This document shows, piece by piece, positions 25,501 to 40,500 of a stretch of 64,000 nucleotides of DNA (positions are counted from its first letter, which is position 1; each line of letters opens with the position of its first letter). The position numbers and the translations under genes were made by a program. The notes under the pieces were generated by a model. The model was not told the origin of the DNA and did no database searches. It saw only the letters and a program-made list of their open reading frames with translations. Source of the stretch: Elephas maximus indicus (Eukaryota; Chordata; Mammalia; Proboscidea; Elephantidae); the NCBI RefSeq assembly GCF_024166365.1, contig NC_064839.1, forward strand, positions 40,312,378 through 40,376,377. The letters run 5' to 3'.

Positions 25501-28500
25501 ATTACCATCTCTAGCTCCTCCACCCGGAGCTGCTTGCGGCACTTCAGGGACACCCTGTGCTCCTTGGCTTCCTGTAGGGTGTCATTGCGCACAGTGGTGC
25601 TCAGGCAGATCACCACGTCCACCCTGCCAAGGAAAGGAGAAGGCTTGAGACTGGCTGGACTGGGGCAGGAGCCACACCATTTGTCCTGAATTCATGACGC
25701 ACTTTACCGTGTTTTTGAATGCCTTTCCCTGTAATTCTCACTGTTTTTTAGAGTGCTAAAAGCAGCAATTATTTGACTGTGTATGTCCTAAAACTCACAC
25801 AGCAGCCTCAATGCTGACTACACTCTTGACTGGAGGGGAGGCCAGAAAGGGACATGTGTGCAAGGAAGAGTTCAACACTTGCTTTGTTAAAAACAAGTGA
25901 CTACAGAGGAATGCTGGTCTTATCTTTGGGACCGTGTCTCCTTGACATACTGTGAAACGCATTCCTGAAAGGTACAGAAACCTGAGCAAAATGGTAACTT
26001 GGTTTATATGAGGGAAAATGTGTTCTACAGACATGTCTTTTCAAAGGCCAGCATGGAAGAATTTGGGCAGCCATGCCATAAAAGCTTCTCGCTCTCCTCT
26101 TTAAGACTAATTCTTAAATGAATAAACTTTTTGTTTGTTCACTAGATAACTCAGTACAAGCCTTTGCTGCTTTGTGAAAATGACATAATGTAATGATGCC
26201 AGGAGGAAGTCAATTAACATCTTTCACTCACACTGCAATTTGCTCCTCTAAGTACACAAACTATCAGTTAGATTGCCTGAGCCTGGAGAAATTCAAAACG
26301 TTCCTTTAGCCTATGGGCTCTCCATATAAGAACTATCATCAGTTGTGTTGTGCCTCTAGGCAGCTATAAAGATTATCTGCCCAGACAATTCAAGTATATG
26401 GCCACACTACCGAAGAGATAATACAGGCAGGTCTCCAGGGCTAATCCTGCTAGACAATAGGAGGTTGTCGGATATCCTGGAGATTTATTCAGTAGCTAAG
26501 AGCGTCTTGGGAGAAATAGGACAATCAACTAGAAGTTACATACTTCTTTTTTATGTTGGGGCAAAGTTTCAATACGTCCTCCTTACAGGCCATTTTAAAC
26601 TTGTAAGAAAATCGAAAATCCTTCATCTGAACCTGAAAGATAAGAAAGAAAATCAGCTCTGTGGTGAGTTTTAGTCAGCAGTGGTGGGTGGCATTTTATT
26701 CATATAGTTTTCAGAAGACTGCTTACAAGACCCTGCATGACTTGCCTTCTGTCTCTCTGATGTCATTACCCTTCTGTCTCTCTGTAATACCCTCACTAGG
26801 CACTACCTTGCTTCTCTTCTATTCCAATCACACATGTAACTGTTCCCTCTAGCTGAAACACTTTTCTCCCAGATCTTCACAAGGTTTACTCCCTTGCTTC
26901 TTTGAGGTTTCTACTCAAATGCCTCCTTTTTTTAAAGCCCTCTTTCTCCTTCACCCTGCACTCTTTTACTCTGCTTTATGTTTCTTCATAGAATGACCTT
27001 AGATTGTCTATCTACTTGTAACCTTGTATTTTATGTCTTTCTCTTACTAGAACATGAAGTCTATGAGGACAGGGGTTTTATCTGTTTTACCACCACTTGG
27101 AAAACACTCAGTAACATTTGATGAATGCACAATAAACTGTTGAAGGCAGTCAGGAATGCTACAAGTCCCAAGATGTGAACTTAACAAATATGACTGGATT
27201 TCGGCTTCCTGGGAAGGAAGCACTTGCTATACCAGAAATACTTCCTTTAGAAATATGATAGAAGAGTATGGTCTGACTTCTCACTCAAATGCTAGATCTG
27301 GGTAGTATGATTTAAAAGAAAAAAAAAAAAAAAAAAGGCTTAGCATACAGTGTGTTGACACACATTTGTTCTACTGCACTGACCAGTAACACAAAATAAC
27401 AGACCCCACTAACTGTAAACAGAGATGACAAAATATCTCATGAAAGCAAGCAATGTGACTGAAGAAGGAAATGGCCATTTTCCTTATCTCTATCCCCACT
27501 GGATTATATACTTCATAAGGGTACAGACTATGTCCTATTTGTCATTGCATTTCCAGGAGCCTAACAAAGGATATCGGAAACCCTGGTGGCTTAGTGGTTA
27601 AGTGCTACAGCTGCTAACCAAAAGGTTGGCAGTTCGAATCGACCAGGCGCTCCCTGGAAACTCTACCGGGCAGTTCTAGTCTGTCCTATAGGGTTGCTAT
27701 GAGTCAGAATCGACTCGGCAGTGGGTTTGATTTGGGTTGGTTTAACAAAGAATGTGGAGCCCTGGTGGCACAGTGGTTAAAAGCTCAGCTGTTAACCAAA
27801 GGGTCAGAAATTTGAATCCACCAGCCACTCCTTGGAAACCCTATGGGACAATGGGTTTTAACAAAGTACATGGTCACAGTAGAAAAAACCCAACATTTGC
27901 TAAGAACAGAATCAAAAGGATCTATGTTTAGAAAAATGACTTCTCACAGAAGAGGTGCTATGATGTTCTGAAAGGGAAGGTATTCAGTAACCATCTGAGC
28001 AGCCAACACAGGAAGCCGACAGTCAGGTGTTACTGACCAGCTGGAAGTGGGTGACTCCAATGGCACACTTCTCATTCATATCCTTCTGGTGCTTGTTTTG
28101 TATCAGGCACTCCATCAAGTCTCCAGAGTCTATTTGGTTATCTGCCACATCCTGAGGAAGGCAATACACATTTCCACTCATTTGTAACAGTTAATGAACA
28201 AAACCTGGACCCAAATCCATGGGCAATGCAAACTGGACTAATTCTAGAGGCCCTGGCAAACAATATACATCATAAGTTGTTTTAAAATAAGACTGGGATA
28301 AACACTGCGTAGAATAAAATTTACATCGCAATTTACTCTGCATGAAACTCCAACAAGAATATGTACTTTGCAGTGCCTGGATTCCTCTCCTTAGATGACA
28401 CCAGCAGCTGGTTTTTGGGATAATATCTTACATAGCCTCCTGACTGTCAGATCCTTAGGATTCACAATGTATCTCACTCCCACAATTTAGGTAATTCAAC

Positions 28501-31500
28501 ACGTGAATAAAGTAACAAAACACAGGTATTCACTCAATATTGAGGTGTGATGAGACAGTTGGAAGGGGAAGCCACTATTACTAGCAACAAATTCTAGATT
28601 GATGTATCAGAAACAACTCAGCCAGACTAATAGGGATTTCCCTGTTCCACCTGTTCTTATAAAGGGCATCTCGACAACTGCTGCTAACTACATACCTGGC
28701 CACCTACAAAGGATAATCAAACAAGGTTGGCTCAGGATGGTGGTGCCTCTCTCTTGATTTTGTTTTCATTTTCAACTTTAACTTATCAAAGCTGGCTATC
28801 ACTCAAGAGTAATGTATGCTGAAGACTGAGATGGGTCCAACACACTTGAAGGTGAGTCTCAATGAATTTGGTTCTGTCCATAACCCTTGTTTTTCTAAAG
28901 ATCACTTACGTGGCAGAAATTTTGAATTATGGGCTCACAGGCTCTCATCAGCAAGGCTTCTATTTGAATATCCTGCAAAAGTTTAAATATATTAATAATT
29001 CTGCTTTAGAAAGAGTCAAGGCCAGAGGGGTGGGGATGAGAGGAGAAAGAACAGTTTCTTTTTTCTGAATCAGTAGCATCTGATGGGTAAATAATCTAAT
29101 ATATACATTTGGAAACTACTCTGATATTTAAATTAAATAGTCAGCCCCTGGACAGATAGAATTGGTCCCACATTGTATTTTGAAAGGCAAATGTTCTAGA
29201 GGCAGATTCCCCTTGTGCCTGAACAAAAGAGAAAGCAGAACTGAGAAAAGGTGGCGTGTGAAACACTTAATGGTAACAGAGAATGTAAAGCCTTTGAAAT
29301 TTTTCCAAAATGCTAAGCAGTTCAAAAGGCAAACAGGGTTAACTGACATCTATCTTTCGTTTATAAGCTTATAAACCAGATACAGATCACTGCCCTCACA
29401 TCAGATGACAAACTGCTACCTCTGGGGAATAGATATGAAATGCGTTTGGCAGAGTAATCCCTGTATGGCACGAGCTGATAAAATAACACCTTCCTGCAAA
29501 GAGTTACACACTGCCAGTGCAATTTCATGTATTGCTGATTTTGACAATTCAAATAGTTCATTCCATAAATCTTACTGTTTTCAAAGTATGTCCCCTGCCC
29601 TCCACTGGTGCATCATTCAGAATCCCTCTATCAACCTCTTCAGAAAGGAAACCTCTTCTGTTAAGGATGGGGAGTAGCTGCACATACTGGAAAAATGCAT
29701 CTTGAGGTCGGCTTCTTTCATAATCAGTTCTTCAAGCAGTCCATTTTTTTTTTTTTTTTTTTTGCTTTCTAGTTTTCAAAAGTTTGTTGCCTTCTCTCTC
29801 TTTTTTTTAATTTTTATTGTGCTTTAAGTGAAAGTTTACAAATCAAGTCAGTCTCTCACACAAAAACCCATATACACCTTGCTACACACTCCCAATTACT
29901 CTCTCCCTAATGAGAGTGCCCACTCTCTCCCTCCACTCTCTCTTTTTGTGTCCATTTTGCCAGCTTCTAACCCCCTCTACCCTTTCATCTCCCCTCGAGA
30001 CAGGAGATGCTAACATAGTCTCAAGTGTCCACATGATCCAAGAAGCTCACTCCTCACCAGCATCCCTCTCCAACCCATTGTCCAGTCCAATCCATGTCTG
30101 AAGAGTTGGCTTTGGGAATGGTTCCTGTCCTGGACCAACAGAAGGTCTGGGGGCCATGACCACCGGGGTCCTTCTAGTGTCAGTCAGACCATTAAGTCAG
30201 GTCTTTTTACGAGAATTTGTGGTCTGCATTACACTGTTCTCCTGCTCCCTCAGGGGTTCTCTGTTGTGTTCCCTGTCAGGGCAGTCATCGGCTGTAGCAG
30301 CCGGGCACCATCTAGTTCTTCTGGTCTCGTTGCCTTCTCTTATCTTCTGTCATCTCCTCTCCCATTCTTACTGTCTTTCTAAGCTTATGAGTTTTTAAGA
30401 TCCATTTTAAGTATTTTAGTGTATTTTAAGATGGAACAGAGATGGACACATGTATTCAAATCTTCCATGTTTAACTGGAAGTCCCAGGTTTTTATTTTAT
30501 TAAACATACAAACATTACCAAATGACCTGATTAAAGAGCTGAGGATAAGAAAACAGAAATGCTTGGACTATTCTTGAATGGGAGTAAGAGATCTGAAGTA
30601 TTGTTATCTTTCTTAAACGGAAGCATAACTGCTATCTTTTCTAAAGGGGGAAAAAAGGCAGGCTAACCACAGCGATAACTCTAATTTATGAAGAAAACCA
30701 AAGGGCTAGTGTATAGGACGTTTTTCTAGAGATACAAGGGAAAGGATTCAGGAAGCAACGTAATATATACTTCTCTAGAGCAAGTGAGGAGACTATGACT
30801 TCTTTTGTTTCACAGAGAACGTGCACTCTCAAGAGTTTAGAAACAGTGTAACTAAGAACGAAGGAAAGGCTGTTCACAGGGCACTTTCTTTCTATGAGCT
30901 GCAAACTGCTTACCTCTGATTCTAACTCTGTGAGGTTGCCGACTATATCTCTGCATTCCACAGCCAAGTCATCGAGATGATCCTGGAGGCACTCAAGCTC
31001 CTGCAAATAAAAAAGCAATCCCTTGGCATTTGTGAGTTCCATAAATGATCAAGGGAAGCTGAGACACCAGTGTCTACTTCCTTTCGAGTGGTTCTCCTTT
31101 TCTTTTCAAGTAAAAAGCCCCCAGAATGTCAAAGCTCTACCAAGTCTACCAAGAGTTGACTTTCAGGTATGCTCAGAGTCCAAAAATCTCATCAGGCCTT
31201 TATTTTCACTTCATTAACACCCTGCTATTCCATTGTTAATCTCTGTTTAGATAGTCCTTACCTCCCATTTTAAAGCTGCACTTTGATAATGACAATTTGA
31301 CAAAAAATTCACAGTGAAAGAAATGGATTAACTTAAGACCACATGTGCAAAGGAGGTCAGGGCCCAGTGTCTGGAACACAGCACAGAGTTCATGGTTCTG
31401 CAAGTCAAACCTGAGATTCTAACCCTAATCCACATCAAAGGATCCTCTGAGGGAAATTCCACCAAAACAAGTGATCACACCAGAGTTTGGGTATCTAAAA

Positions 31501-34500
31501 GCTATTTTGTCCGGGCTTTGGAAACTCAGTTTGGGGCCACCTTCCAGTACCAGTTTATTACTATTTCTTTTAGACGTTTTAAGTATAACATCAGCTCACC
31601 TTCCCAAAGCCTATCAACAGCCATTTGCTCAGCCAAGTGCTATGTTAAGGATCAAGTTTAACTTACTGGTTACTCTGCAAGAATCTCTTTGTTTCAGAAT
31701 TAGAATGGGAAGGGAAAAGAAGGGTTGCAGGAATTACACAACAGCCAGAAAGGGGGTGGGCGGTGGGGCGGGGGAGCCACAGGGAAAAATGCTATGGAGT
31801 AAAAAATAAATGGCTAAGGAAAAAAAATCCTATTTATTGAATCTTTTCTTAAATTTAGCTTCTCAGCAACGGATGCAATGTAGTGCAGCTTTCTAAATGG
31901 TTACCAGACAGTAGGAAGAAAAAGAAACTTCCCTATGATTCCATGCCATCACATCCTGTGTTTCACTGGAGAAAGGCAACAGGAAGCTAAACTATTGGCA
32001 TTTTCAAATAATAAACCCAACAAAACTGTAGCAGGCTCAGGAAGCAGAATACCGAAATACTTTCATGCCCAACAGAGAGAGAGAGAGAGAACGCAAGCTG
32101 CAACCCTGAAGATGGTGAGAGGTGGTGGCAGAAAAGACAGAGTGGCAGGAGATGGTGCAGTGGGCTTCCTGGCCCACAGCAAATGCTGAGCACCTTTGGG
32201 GAGAGGCCTAGGGCCGGCGAGAAGCCTGCCTGCAAGCACAGTTGGGAAGAGGCTGTCCTGATGGAAGAATTGTATCCTGAGTGTTCCTGAGCCTAAGTTG
32301 TAACTGTTACTTCCCTAATAAACCCCATAATTGTGGATATAGTCTGTGAGTTCTGTGTGGCCATTGCAATGAACTATCGAACCCAGCAGGGAAGTAGAGG
32401 GTGCTGTGTGAGGAATGGCTGGAGTCAGAGTTAGTACAGATGGTGGAGAGAGGAGGCTTGTCTGGCCTCCAGCTCATGGAGTCAGCCTTGTGCCATTGAT
32501 CTTGGTTCTCCTTCCCCCTTGTGGGGTTGAAAGAGGTCAGATACCACCCACAAGCCATTTTTACAGAAGTGAACACTGAATAATGTAATAAATCACACCC
32601 ATGGAGTAAACACAGAGATGGATTTCATGATGTCTGTACTCTATATAAAATGTTAATCATTAACAATAATATTGTAAGACACACAGGTAGCTAAGTCCCC
32701 TACCTGTCCAGTCTCTGTTTTTTCACTACACCACTTCCCCAGGTCAATTAGGCACTTATCCTGGAGGGCAGGGTCCAGCTTCACATCCAGGGCACGCTGG
32801 TGCAAGATCCTTTGGACTTCAGCTCGGCACTCCCGTGAGAGCTATGTGAGAAAAACAAGCAAAATACCTTAAAAGGTGAAAAACAAAATAACACTGGAAA
32901 GAGCAAACCTGTTGTCAGGCAACTAACAAGTAACTTTATAGTTTGTAACTACAAACTTTATACCTCCTAAACTTTATACCTTGAGTCTCTTACAGAGTAA
33001 GAATTGACTCCTCCTAAAAAGGAGGATTCTGAAAAGCCTCTATTTCTCGGAATGCAATTATAGAGCCAGCATTTTCTATTATACTATAGGAAAACACATT
33101 CTTTCCTGAGAGTATCCACATAAAAGTAAACTGGATTCATTCAGATTAGGTTTGCTAGGGAGTTTTATTCATGTAGAGTAGAAAGCTGGATCCAGTTCAC
33201 AACAGAAAATACACTCGGTTGAGGAGAACATAGTTCAAATTTATCTAAATTCAGAAAGAATAAGCAGGGAACAGTAGAAGCAACAGTTACTACAAGTCAG
33301 GACCAGGCTCTTCTAGGTGGGTTATGTAGAATTAGCAGAAAGTAACACAGGTGGAAACTAATATTTTTGGAAAGGCTCGGAGAGAGTTGTCATTGACAGG
33401 TATAATCAGTATCCCTTACTAAAACAGGGAGCACACCAACATTCTGCCCTTTTTTTTTTTTTTTAATAGCATCTTAAATTTTACTGAGTTTTAGGTAAAA
33501 ACTCACAACGCAAATGAGTTTTTCATTCAAAAATTTTATACACAAAGTGTTTTGTGATATTAGTTGTAATCCCTGCAATGTGTCAGCACTCTCCCCCTTT
33601 CCACCCTGGGTTCTCGGTGTCCATTCATTCTGTTTTCCTGTCCCTTCCTGCCTTCTTGTTTTGATCGTGGGCAGGCATTGCCCATTTGGTCTTGTATACT
33701 TGATTGAACCAAGAAGTGTGTTCCTCATGTGTGTATTATTGTTTGATATGCCTGTCTAATCTTTGGGTGAAGGGTGGACTTTGGGAGCGGTTTCAGTTCT
33801 GAGTAAGCACGGTGTCCAGGGGCCATAGTCTTGGGGGTTCCTCCAGTCATTGTCAAACCAGTAAGTCTTGTCTTTTTTTGGGGCTTTGAATTTTGTTCTA
33901 ATTTTTCTCCTGCTCTGTCTGGGACCCTCTATTGTGATCCCTGTTACAGCAGTCAGTGGTGATAGCTGAGCATCATCTAGTTCCTTGGGCCATCCTTTCT
34001 CTCTTGACCATTTACAAGAGAAGGAACTCCTACTGTAGTGAGTGGCAAGATCCTAGGGTTTAGGAGCCCCTGTGGTTAATGAGAGGCTCATTATATGATG
34101 AAAAAAGTAACAACAAATCCCCATATTCTCCTGCAGAGCAGTACAAAAACTGGGCTAAGATAGCAGTAGCTGAAGTATAATATTTCTTTCCATTTTGGTC
34201 TCCTGATTCAGAATCCTAAACAATCTGACTTTTGCATTAAGCTCAGGAGGAGTATTTGTAAACATGAAGGTGAAATAATTTCATCTCTATTTCCTGTAAC
34301 AAATGAAGAACTGAAATGCAATAAAGGATCTCAGAAGCCTTGGAAAGGTTACCCTGAAGAGCAAGCCACATGTCACTGTGGCACCAGATGGCAGCAAATG
34401 TTGCCTGAGGGCCAAGCACACATAATGTCCCAACAGAAGGTATTGATGAGGGCAAACAAATACCAAGAGACTGAGGTATGGAGGTTTCTGCTCCAACTAG

Positions 34501-37500
34501 TGCACTGTCAAAGACGCCTCTTTTTATATAGGCATTACGTTTTCTGCTGCCAGGGACAGCAGCCTAAGGAACCATTTGTGTCCTGGCTAAAAGCTTCTAA
34601 TGGATCTTTACAGCTAAATAAAGTTAAGGCAGCAGAGTTTAACTGTCCATTTGTGATTTAGATTTTGCTAGCTCAAGAAGAAAAACTGGGACTCTTTCCC
34701 CACTCAGTTTGTTAAAAACAAAATCAGGCAGAAAGAAGCTGGTGGAGCAACTCTTCATATACTCACTGAATGAAAATGTTTCTAGTAGTACAGCACACCC
34801 CTCCCTACCAGATAAATTAAAAAGAGAGAAATCGGAAAATTATATAGCAAACTAATTAAAAAATAAATGACAATAGGAAGAAATAAAGTCAGTGTTGATT
34901 GCATACCCTCCTTCCCTGTTCCTCAGTGCGGTAGGCATGTCTATATAAGCAAGAGAACACAGCTCCAGGAGTCATCATAAGGTCACTGGTCTCATTCCAA
35001 CCATGGGTGTGGCAAAGACGAGAAGCATCTCCCTGACACTTGCGGTATAAGACAGGGTCCAGCCTGTAAAGTTAAGAGTTAAAAGATAACCACTACTTAC
35101 TGTATTTTTCCTTCTAACACATGCTAAAGAGTTTTTACAATGTGTACTCATTGACAATCATCTCCAGGGTAGTGGAGACAGCAGATATATGAAAGCATAG
35201 TCCCGAATTTTGTTCTTAAGCAACACACAGTGGTAAACCTTTAGAACTTTAAACTTATTACAGAGGATTTAAGTCCTACCTCAAAGATGTTATTTTGGCT
35301 ATGTAAAATACCTAACGTTATAAGACAGAGGTCCCCAGGCTGCTGAAAATTTCACTGCCTCAGCACCTTGCTTGGCACATTCCATAGCTTTACATTAAAA
35401 TCTTGGTTTCTTTGCTTGACACATCCCCTGGTTTTACATTAAAATCCTCATTCCTCTTTCCTTAACTGCTGCCCAAAACTAGAGGAAATTGGTGGAAACT
35501 GGTTTAGGCACCATATTGACATTCAGGATAACCTTTTAGTTCATTAAAGTACCTCACACATAGTAACTTCCCGCCTCTGGGCAGAGTTTAACTGCCATTT
35601 TCTGAACATTCTATGCATGAAGTTATATGTAAACCCCATTGCACCTGCATAGTATGATTAAGAATGTTGCTGAGGTAACTTGTATGAACTTCCTACTTGT
35701 AAATGCCTTAAAAGTAACCTTCTTCCTTGCCCGTGCTGAGCAGTCTTGGCGACAGCAGCCCTGACTATTCCCTTCCTTGTGCAACGAAATGAAGGTTGAG
35801 AGACTCTTCAGTCTCTTATTTATTGGCTGAGACGAGTCCAGTCAAGCAGAACCTGGGGTTTTCACCTGGCAACAATTACAATAGGAGACTCAGAACAACC
35901 GTGCCGTGGCTGAAATGAGAAAACTTGGGTTGTAGCTACCACCAGTCAATTCGTAACTTTTTATTCAGTAAATACTTTTTTCCAAGCATGAATGAAGTTC
36001 AATCCTACTTGATATACTAGATTCAACAAGAGCAAGAAATGGCAAGATAAACAGAATCTCCCACTGAACTTCCTCTACAGTAAAACTGCTCCTCTTCTTT
36101 TTTCCCATGCAATGTAAGGTCTTATAACATTTTAGGCAGTTGCAGTTTTTAGGTTATTTGGATATGCTTGTCAATTAAAAACAAAAACAAAAACCTGACA
36201 TTTAACTTTGAACCTGGGGACAAGGGATTAGGCAAAGAGTCTGCTGTTTGTCCAAACTGTATCAAGGGATGATCAATTCTGGCCACATTATGCTGTCAGT
36301 TTTGAGGGAGGGCTATGTAATGGGAGTAGAGAAGCCAGTATTTAATGAGTAGCTTTTAGGACTGTGAAGCACTTTTTAATCACAGGGGAAAGGATTAAAG
36401 AAGAGGGGGGAAAAGAAACCCCATGATTTCAATGAAGGCAGTTACTCAGTAAACTCTTTGTTATTTTGGTTTCAATGGCCTGAGTAAGCACAGGGAAATT
36501 CTTACTCAGCTTTCTGTAGTTCTTTTCGAGCTTTTTTCAGGGAAAAGAAATTAAAACACACGGAATCTTTAAGTAATCTCTTTCTAGTAAAGAATGTGGG
36601 TAAACATGTCTTAATCACCAGAAAAAAAGTTAATGACCTAAACATTGGTTCATACAACTGAATCAGGAAGCAGCTGAACTTGGCAAGCAGGAGGAGCAGC
36701 CATCTTCTCAGCCATTACTGGCTGCTTTGGAGGTGGGAAGGGAAAACACACAAGAAAAAAGGAGAGAAATAGTAGCCAAAAAACTATATACTGTAATACA
36801 GATCCTGCCCTAAGTTCACCCCCCTCTCTATTTCTGGTAGCAGGATGAGAAATGAATTAAGAAAATCAAGTTATCATTTATTGAAAAAAACCTTTTAAGG
36901 CAGAATAAATTCAATAACTTTGAATAGTGAAAGAAATAAAAGCAAACTTCCATACCCAGTGCAAATCAGTAAAAATAAAAATGCATGATAACGTTCTTAG
37001 AGACATATTTGAAAAAAGCAAATGCTTTTTCTGTCCCCAGAGGTGCCAGAGATCTTTCTGGATAGATGGTTGTTGTTTCAGAGTCGTAACCCTGGCTTCT
37101 AAAGTAGTGTTGAACAGAGATGCTTGGTAGTTGAAGGGCAGTGGGCTGACTCTGCTTTTAGACACTGTTCTGGAAGCAAGTGAAGAATGTTTTTCACACT
37201 CTAATCAGAGTATGTTAGCCATCTCAGAAACTAACAAAAATATTTTCCTACTGATTATTTCAAGACATACAGTTGATACTGACATATGCAGGAGAGTAGA
37301 CTGAGGCAATTAAACTTACTAGGGCTTAAAATACTCACTTCCAATCTCTGGAGATGAAATACTGTAGCTCTAAGAGACGGTGTTCACAATCTTCTACCAT
37401 TTTCTCTGTGTATAAGTGTTCCATCAGGCATGAGAGGATCCTGGCCATGGAACAGGAGTGAAATTTTAGCAAAGCAAGAAGAGCTCTGATGACATACCCA

Positions 37501-40500
37501 GAACTCACAACATCACTATTTCCTTTTTTCTGAGTCTCTCAAATTAACTGAACTGGCAGCAAATATGCCTTATATTAACTTCAGAGCCACTCTGCACTTA
37601 CAGACTCAGCTTGATGAGATCTGTGCACAGCTGCTTTAAAATTTTTATTAGGAAAAATTTCCAATACGTATAATAACAGAGAGTCATACAATAACCTCCC
37701 CTCCCCTGCTTTATCTACCAATGGTCAATTTTGTTTTAATCTACTTGCTTCTATTTTAAAGAAAATTCTAGAAATCATACAATTTCATTTGAGAACATAA
37801 TACCATTATCACACTGAAAGAAATTAATAAAATTTCCTTAATATTACTTAATATCTTGTCGGTTTCCAAATTTTCTCAGTTATCTCATGTCTTTTCACGT
37901 TTGTTTGAATGAGAACTCAGAAAAAAGTCCACATATTGTATCTGATTGATATGTCTCTTAAATCTGTACTAGTTCCTCCTCCCTCCCTCTCCCCTGCCCC
38001 CTTTTTTGCTGGATGCAGTTGTTTTCATATTGATAAATATTCTTAATTAGTCTTAAGTGTGTTTGTCTGTCTTCTGAACCACACAAAGCTATAAGGAAGC
38101 ACCCCACTTTAAATCCCATACCACAGCACAGACAGCAGGAGTTTGTGCATGGCAGAATGACGATAAACATGGACTACATTCGTTTCATTGTTGGTTACTG
38201 CCAGCTGCAGGGTATAATGATATTTGCCAAATGGGGAACCTGTCTTAATTACAGCCAGGTTTTAAGAGCTGTTTTCACATCATATGGAGCAAAACTAATG
38301 TGCACAATCCCACACTTTCTTTTAGCATTTATGCAGCCTTCCTAGATCTTGGATGCAACTCCAGCCTTCATTCTGGAGCCATCACAACCCTCTCCAACCA
38401 TTACATTTTGCCTTCTATTTTAATGATAATTAACCACTTTGTAATGATTATCAAATAGCCAAAGTACACAATGAGTCAATGAACAAATACCATGAGAAGT
38501 CTAGAGCCAAGGCATGTGCCACTTTAGCCTCAGTGTTTCTACCATTTTTATTTGACCATTAAGTAACCTAATGCACAGGTCTGTGTACTGCCAACAAACA
38601 TCATCAGTGCTGGGTATAGGTGTCTACATGATGAATGAGGCACAGCCAAAGTCTCAATTCCACTACTAGTCGTAAAAGCTGGTATGTGCTCCTGTTCAAA
38701 AAAATTTCAGTTAAGATGTTAAACCACCCAAAAGTCATGTTCCCTGGGCTGCGCTGCCAAATATGATATGGACAAATACAACAAATAGGACAACCTACAT
38801 TGGGTCTCCGGATCTTATGTGTTTGCAGGCTGTCTGTATTACAGATTCACATGCTTCATTCAAAGCTCTATCAATGCGATAATCTGCACCAGGGTCAGTC
38901 TCCTGAATCAGTGTTTGAAGCTGGATTAAAAAAATGTAAGGAAGAAGAAATAAAGTCACGTGAGCATCAAGGAAGCGTAATGTCATCTCTCCACACAATC
39001 AGTTATTCAGTCTAGTATATCATAGTGTTCTCTAACTAGGTAATACAATTGACAATGGACAAGCTCAACAGCCAAGCTCAACAGCTCCAGCCGGATACCT
39101 TACGACTTAGTTTCTCTACCTTGATTGCAAGTTTTTCTGTTTAAGCTAAGGATTGCTTGTCCACCAGTTTTGAACCATTCCCGGACATTTGCAAAACAAA
39201 AGACCTTTACAATTTGAAGGCTGCCTTTTTCCGCGTATCTGCCTATTTGTTAATCAGATTACTAAACCTGACAGTCGGGGCCAATCCAGAATTGAGTGGA
39301 AGAGAGTAAATACAGACATACCTTGTTGTATTGCCCTTTCCTGATACTGAGTTTTTTTACAAATGGAAGGTTTGTGGCAACGCTGCATCTAGCAAGTGTA
39401 TCAGTACTATTTTTCGAACAGTATGTGCTCACTTCATGTCTCTGTGTCACATTTTGGTAATTCTCTCAATATTTCCAACATTTTCATTATTATTATATTC
39501 ATTATGATGATCTGTGATCAGTGATCTTTGATGTTGCTATTATAATTGTTTTAGGGTGCCATGAATTGCACCCATATAAGATGGTGAAACTTAATAGATA
39601 AATGTTGTGTGTGTTCTGATGGCTCCACTGACTGGCTGTTCCCCATCTCTCTCCCTTTCCTCTGGCCTCCCTATTTTCTGACACATCACAATATTGAAAT
39701 TAGGCCAATTAATAACCTACGAACGAACAGACAAAAAAACCTACAATGGCCTCAAAATGTTCAAGTAAAGGAAGGGTCACACATCTCTCACTTTAAATCA
39801 AAAGCTAGAAATGATTAAGCTTAGTGAGGAAGGCATATTGAAAGCCAAGACAGGCCGAAAACTAGGCCTCTTGTGCCAAACAGTTGGCCAAGTTGTGAAT
39901 GCAAAGAAAATGTTCTTGAAGGAAATAAAAAGTGCTACTCCAGTGAACACATGAATGGTAAGAAAGTGAAACAGCCTTATTGGTGATACAGAGAAAGTTT
40001 TAGTGGTCTGTAGAGAAGGTCAAACCAGCCACAACACTGCCTTAAGCCAAAGCCTTATCTAGAGTAAGGACCTAACTTCAATTTTATGAAGGCTGAGAGA
40101 GGTGAGGAAGCTGCAGAAAAACAGCTTAAAGCTAGCTAAGGTTGGCTAATGAGGTTTAAGGAAAGAAGCTATCTCCACAACATAAAAGTGCAAGCTGAAG
40201 TAGCAAGTGTTGATGTAGGAGCTATAGAAGTTATCCAGATGATCTAGCTAAGATAATCAATGAAGGCGGCTACGTTAAACAACAGATTTTCAATGCAGAC
40301 GAAATAGTCTTATATTGGGAAAAGATGCCATCTAGAACTTTTATAACTAGAGAAGAGAAGTCAATGCCTGGCTTCAAAACTTCAAAGGACAGGCTAACTC
40401 TCTTGTTAGGGGCTAATGCAGCTGGTGACTTTAAATTGAAGTCAATACGCATTTACCATTCTGAAAATCCTAGAACTCTTAAGAATTAAGCTAAATTTAC

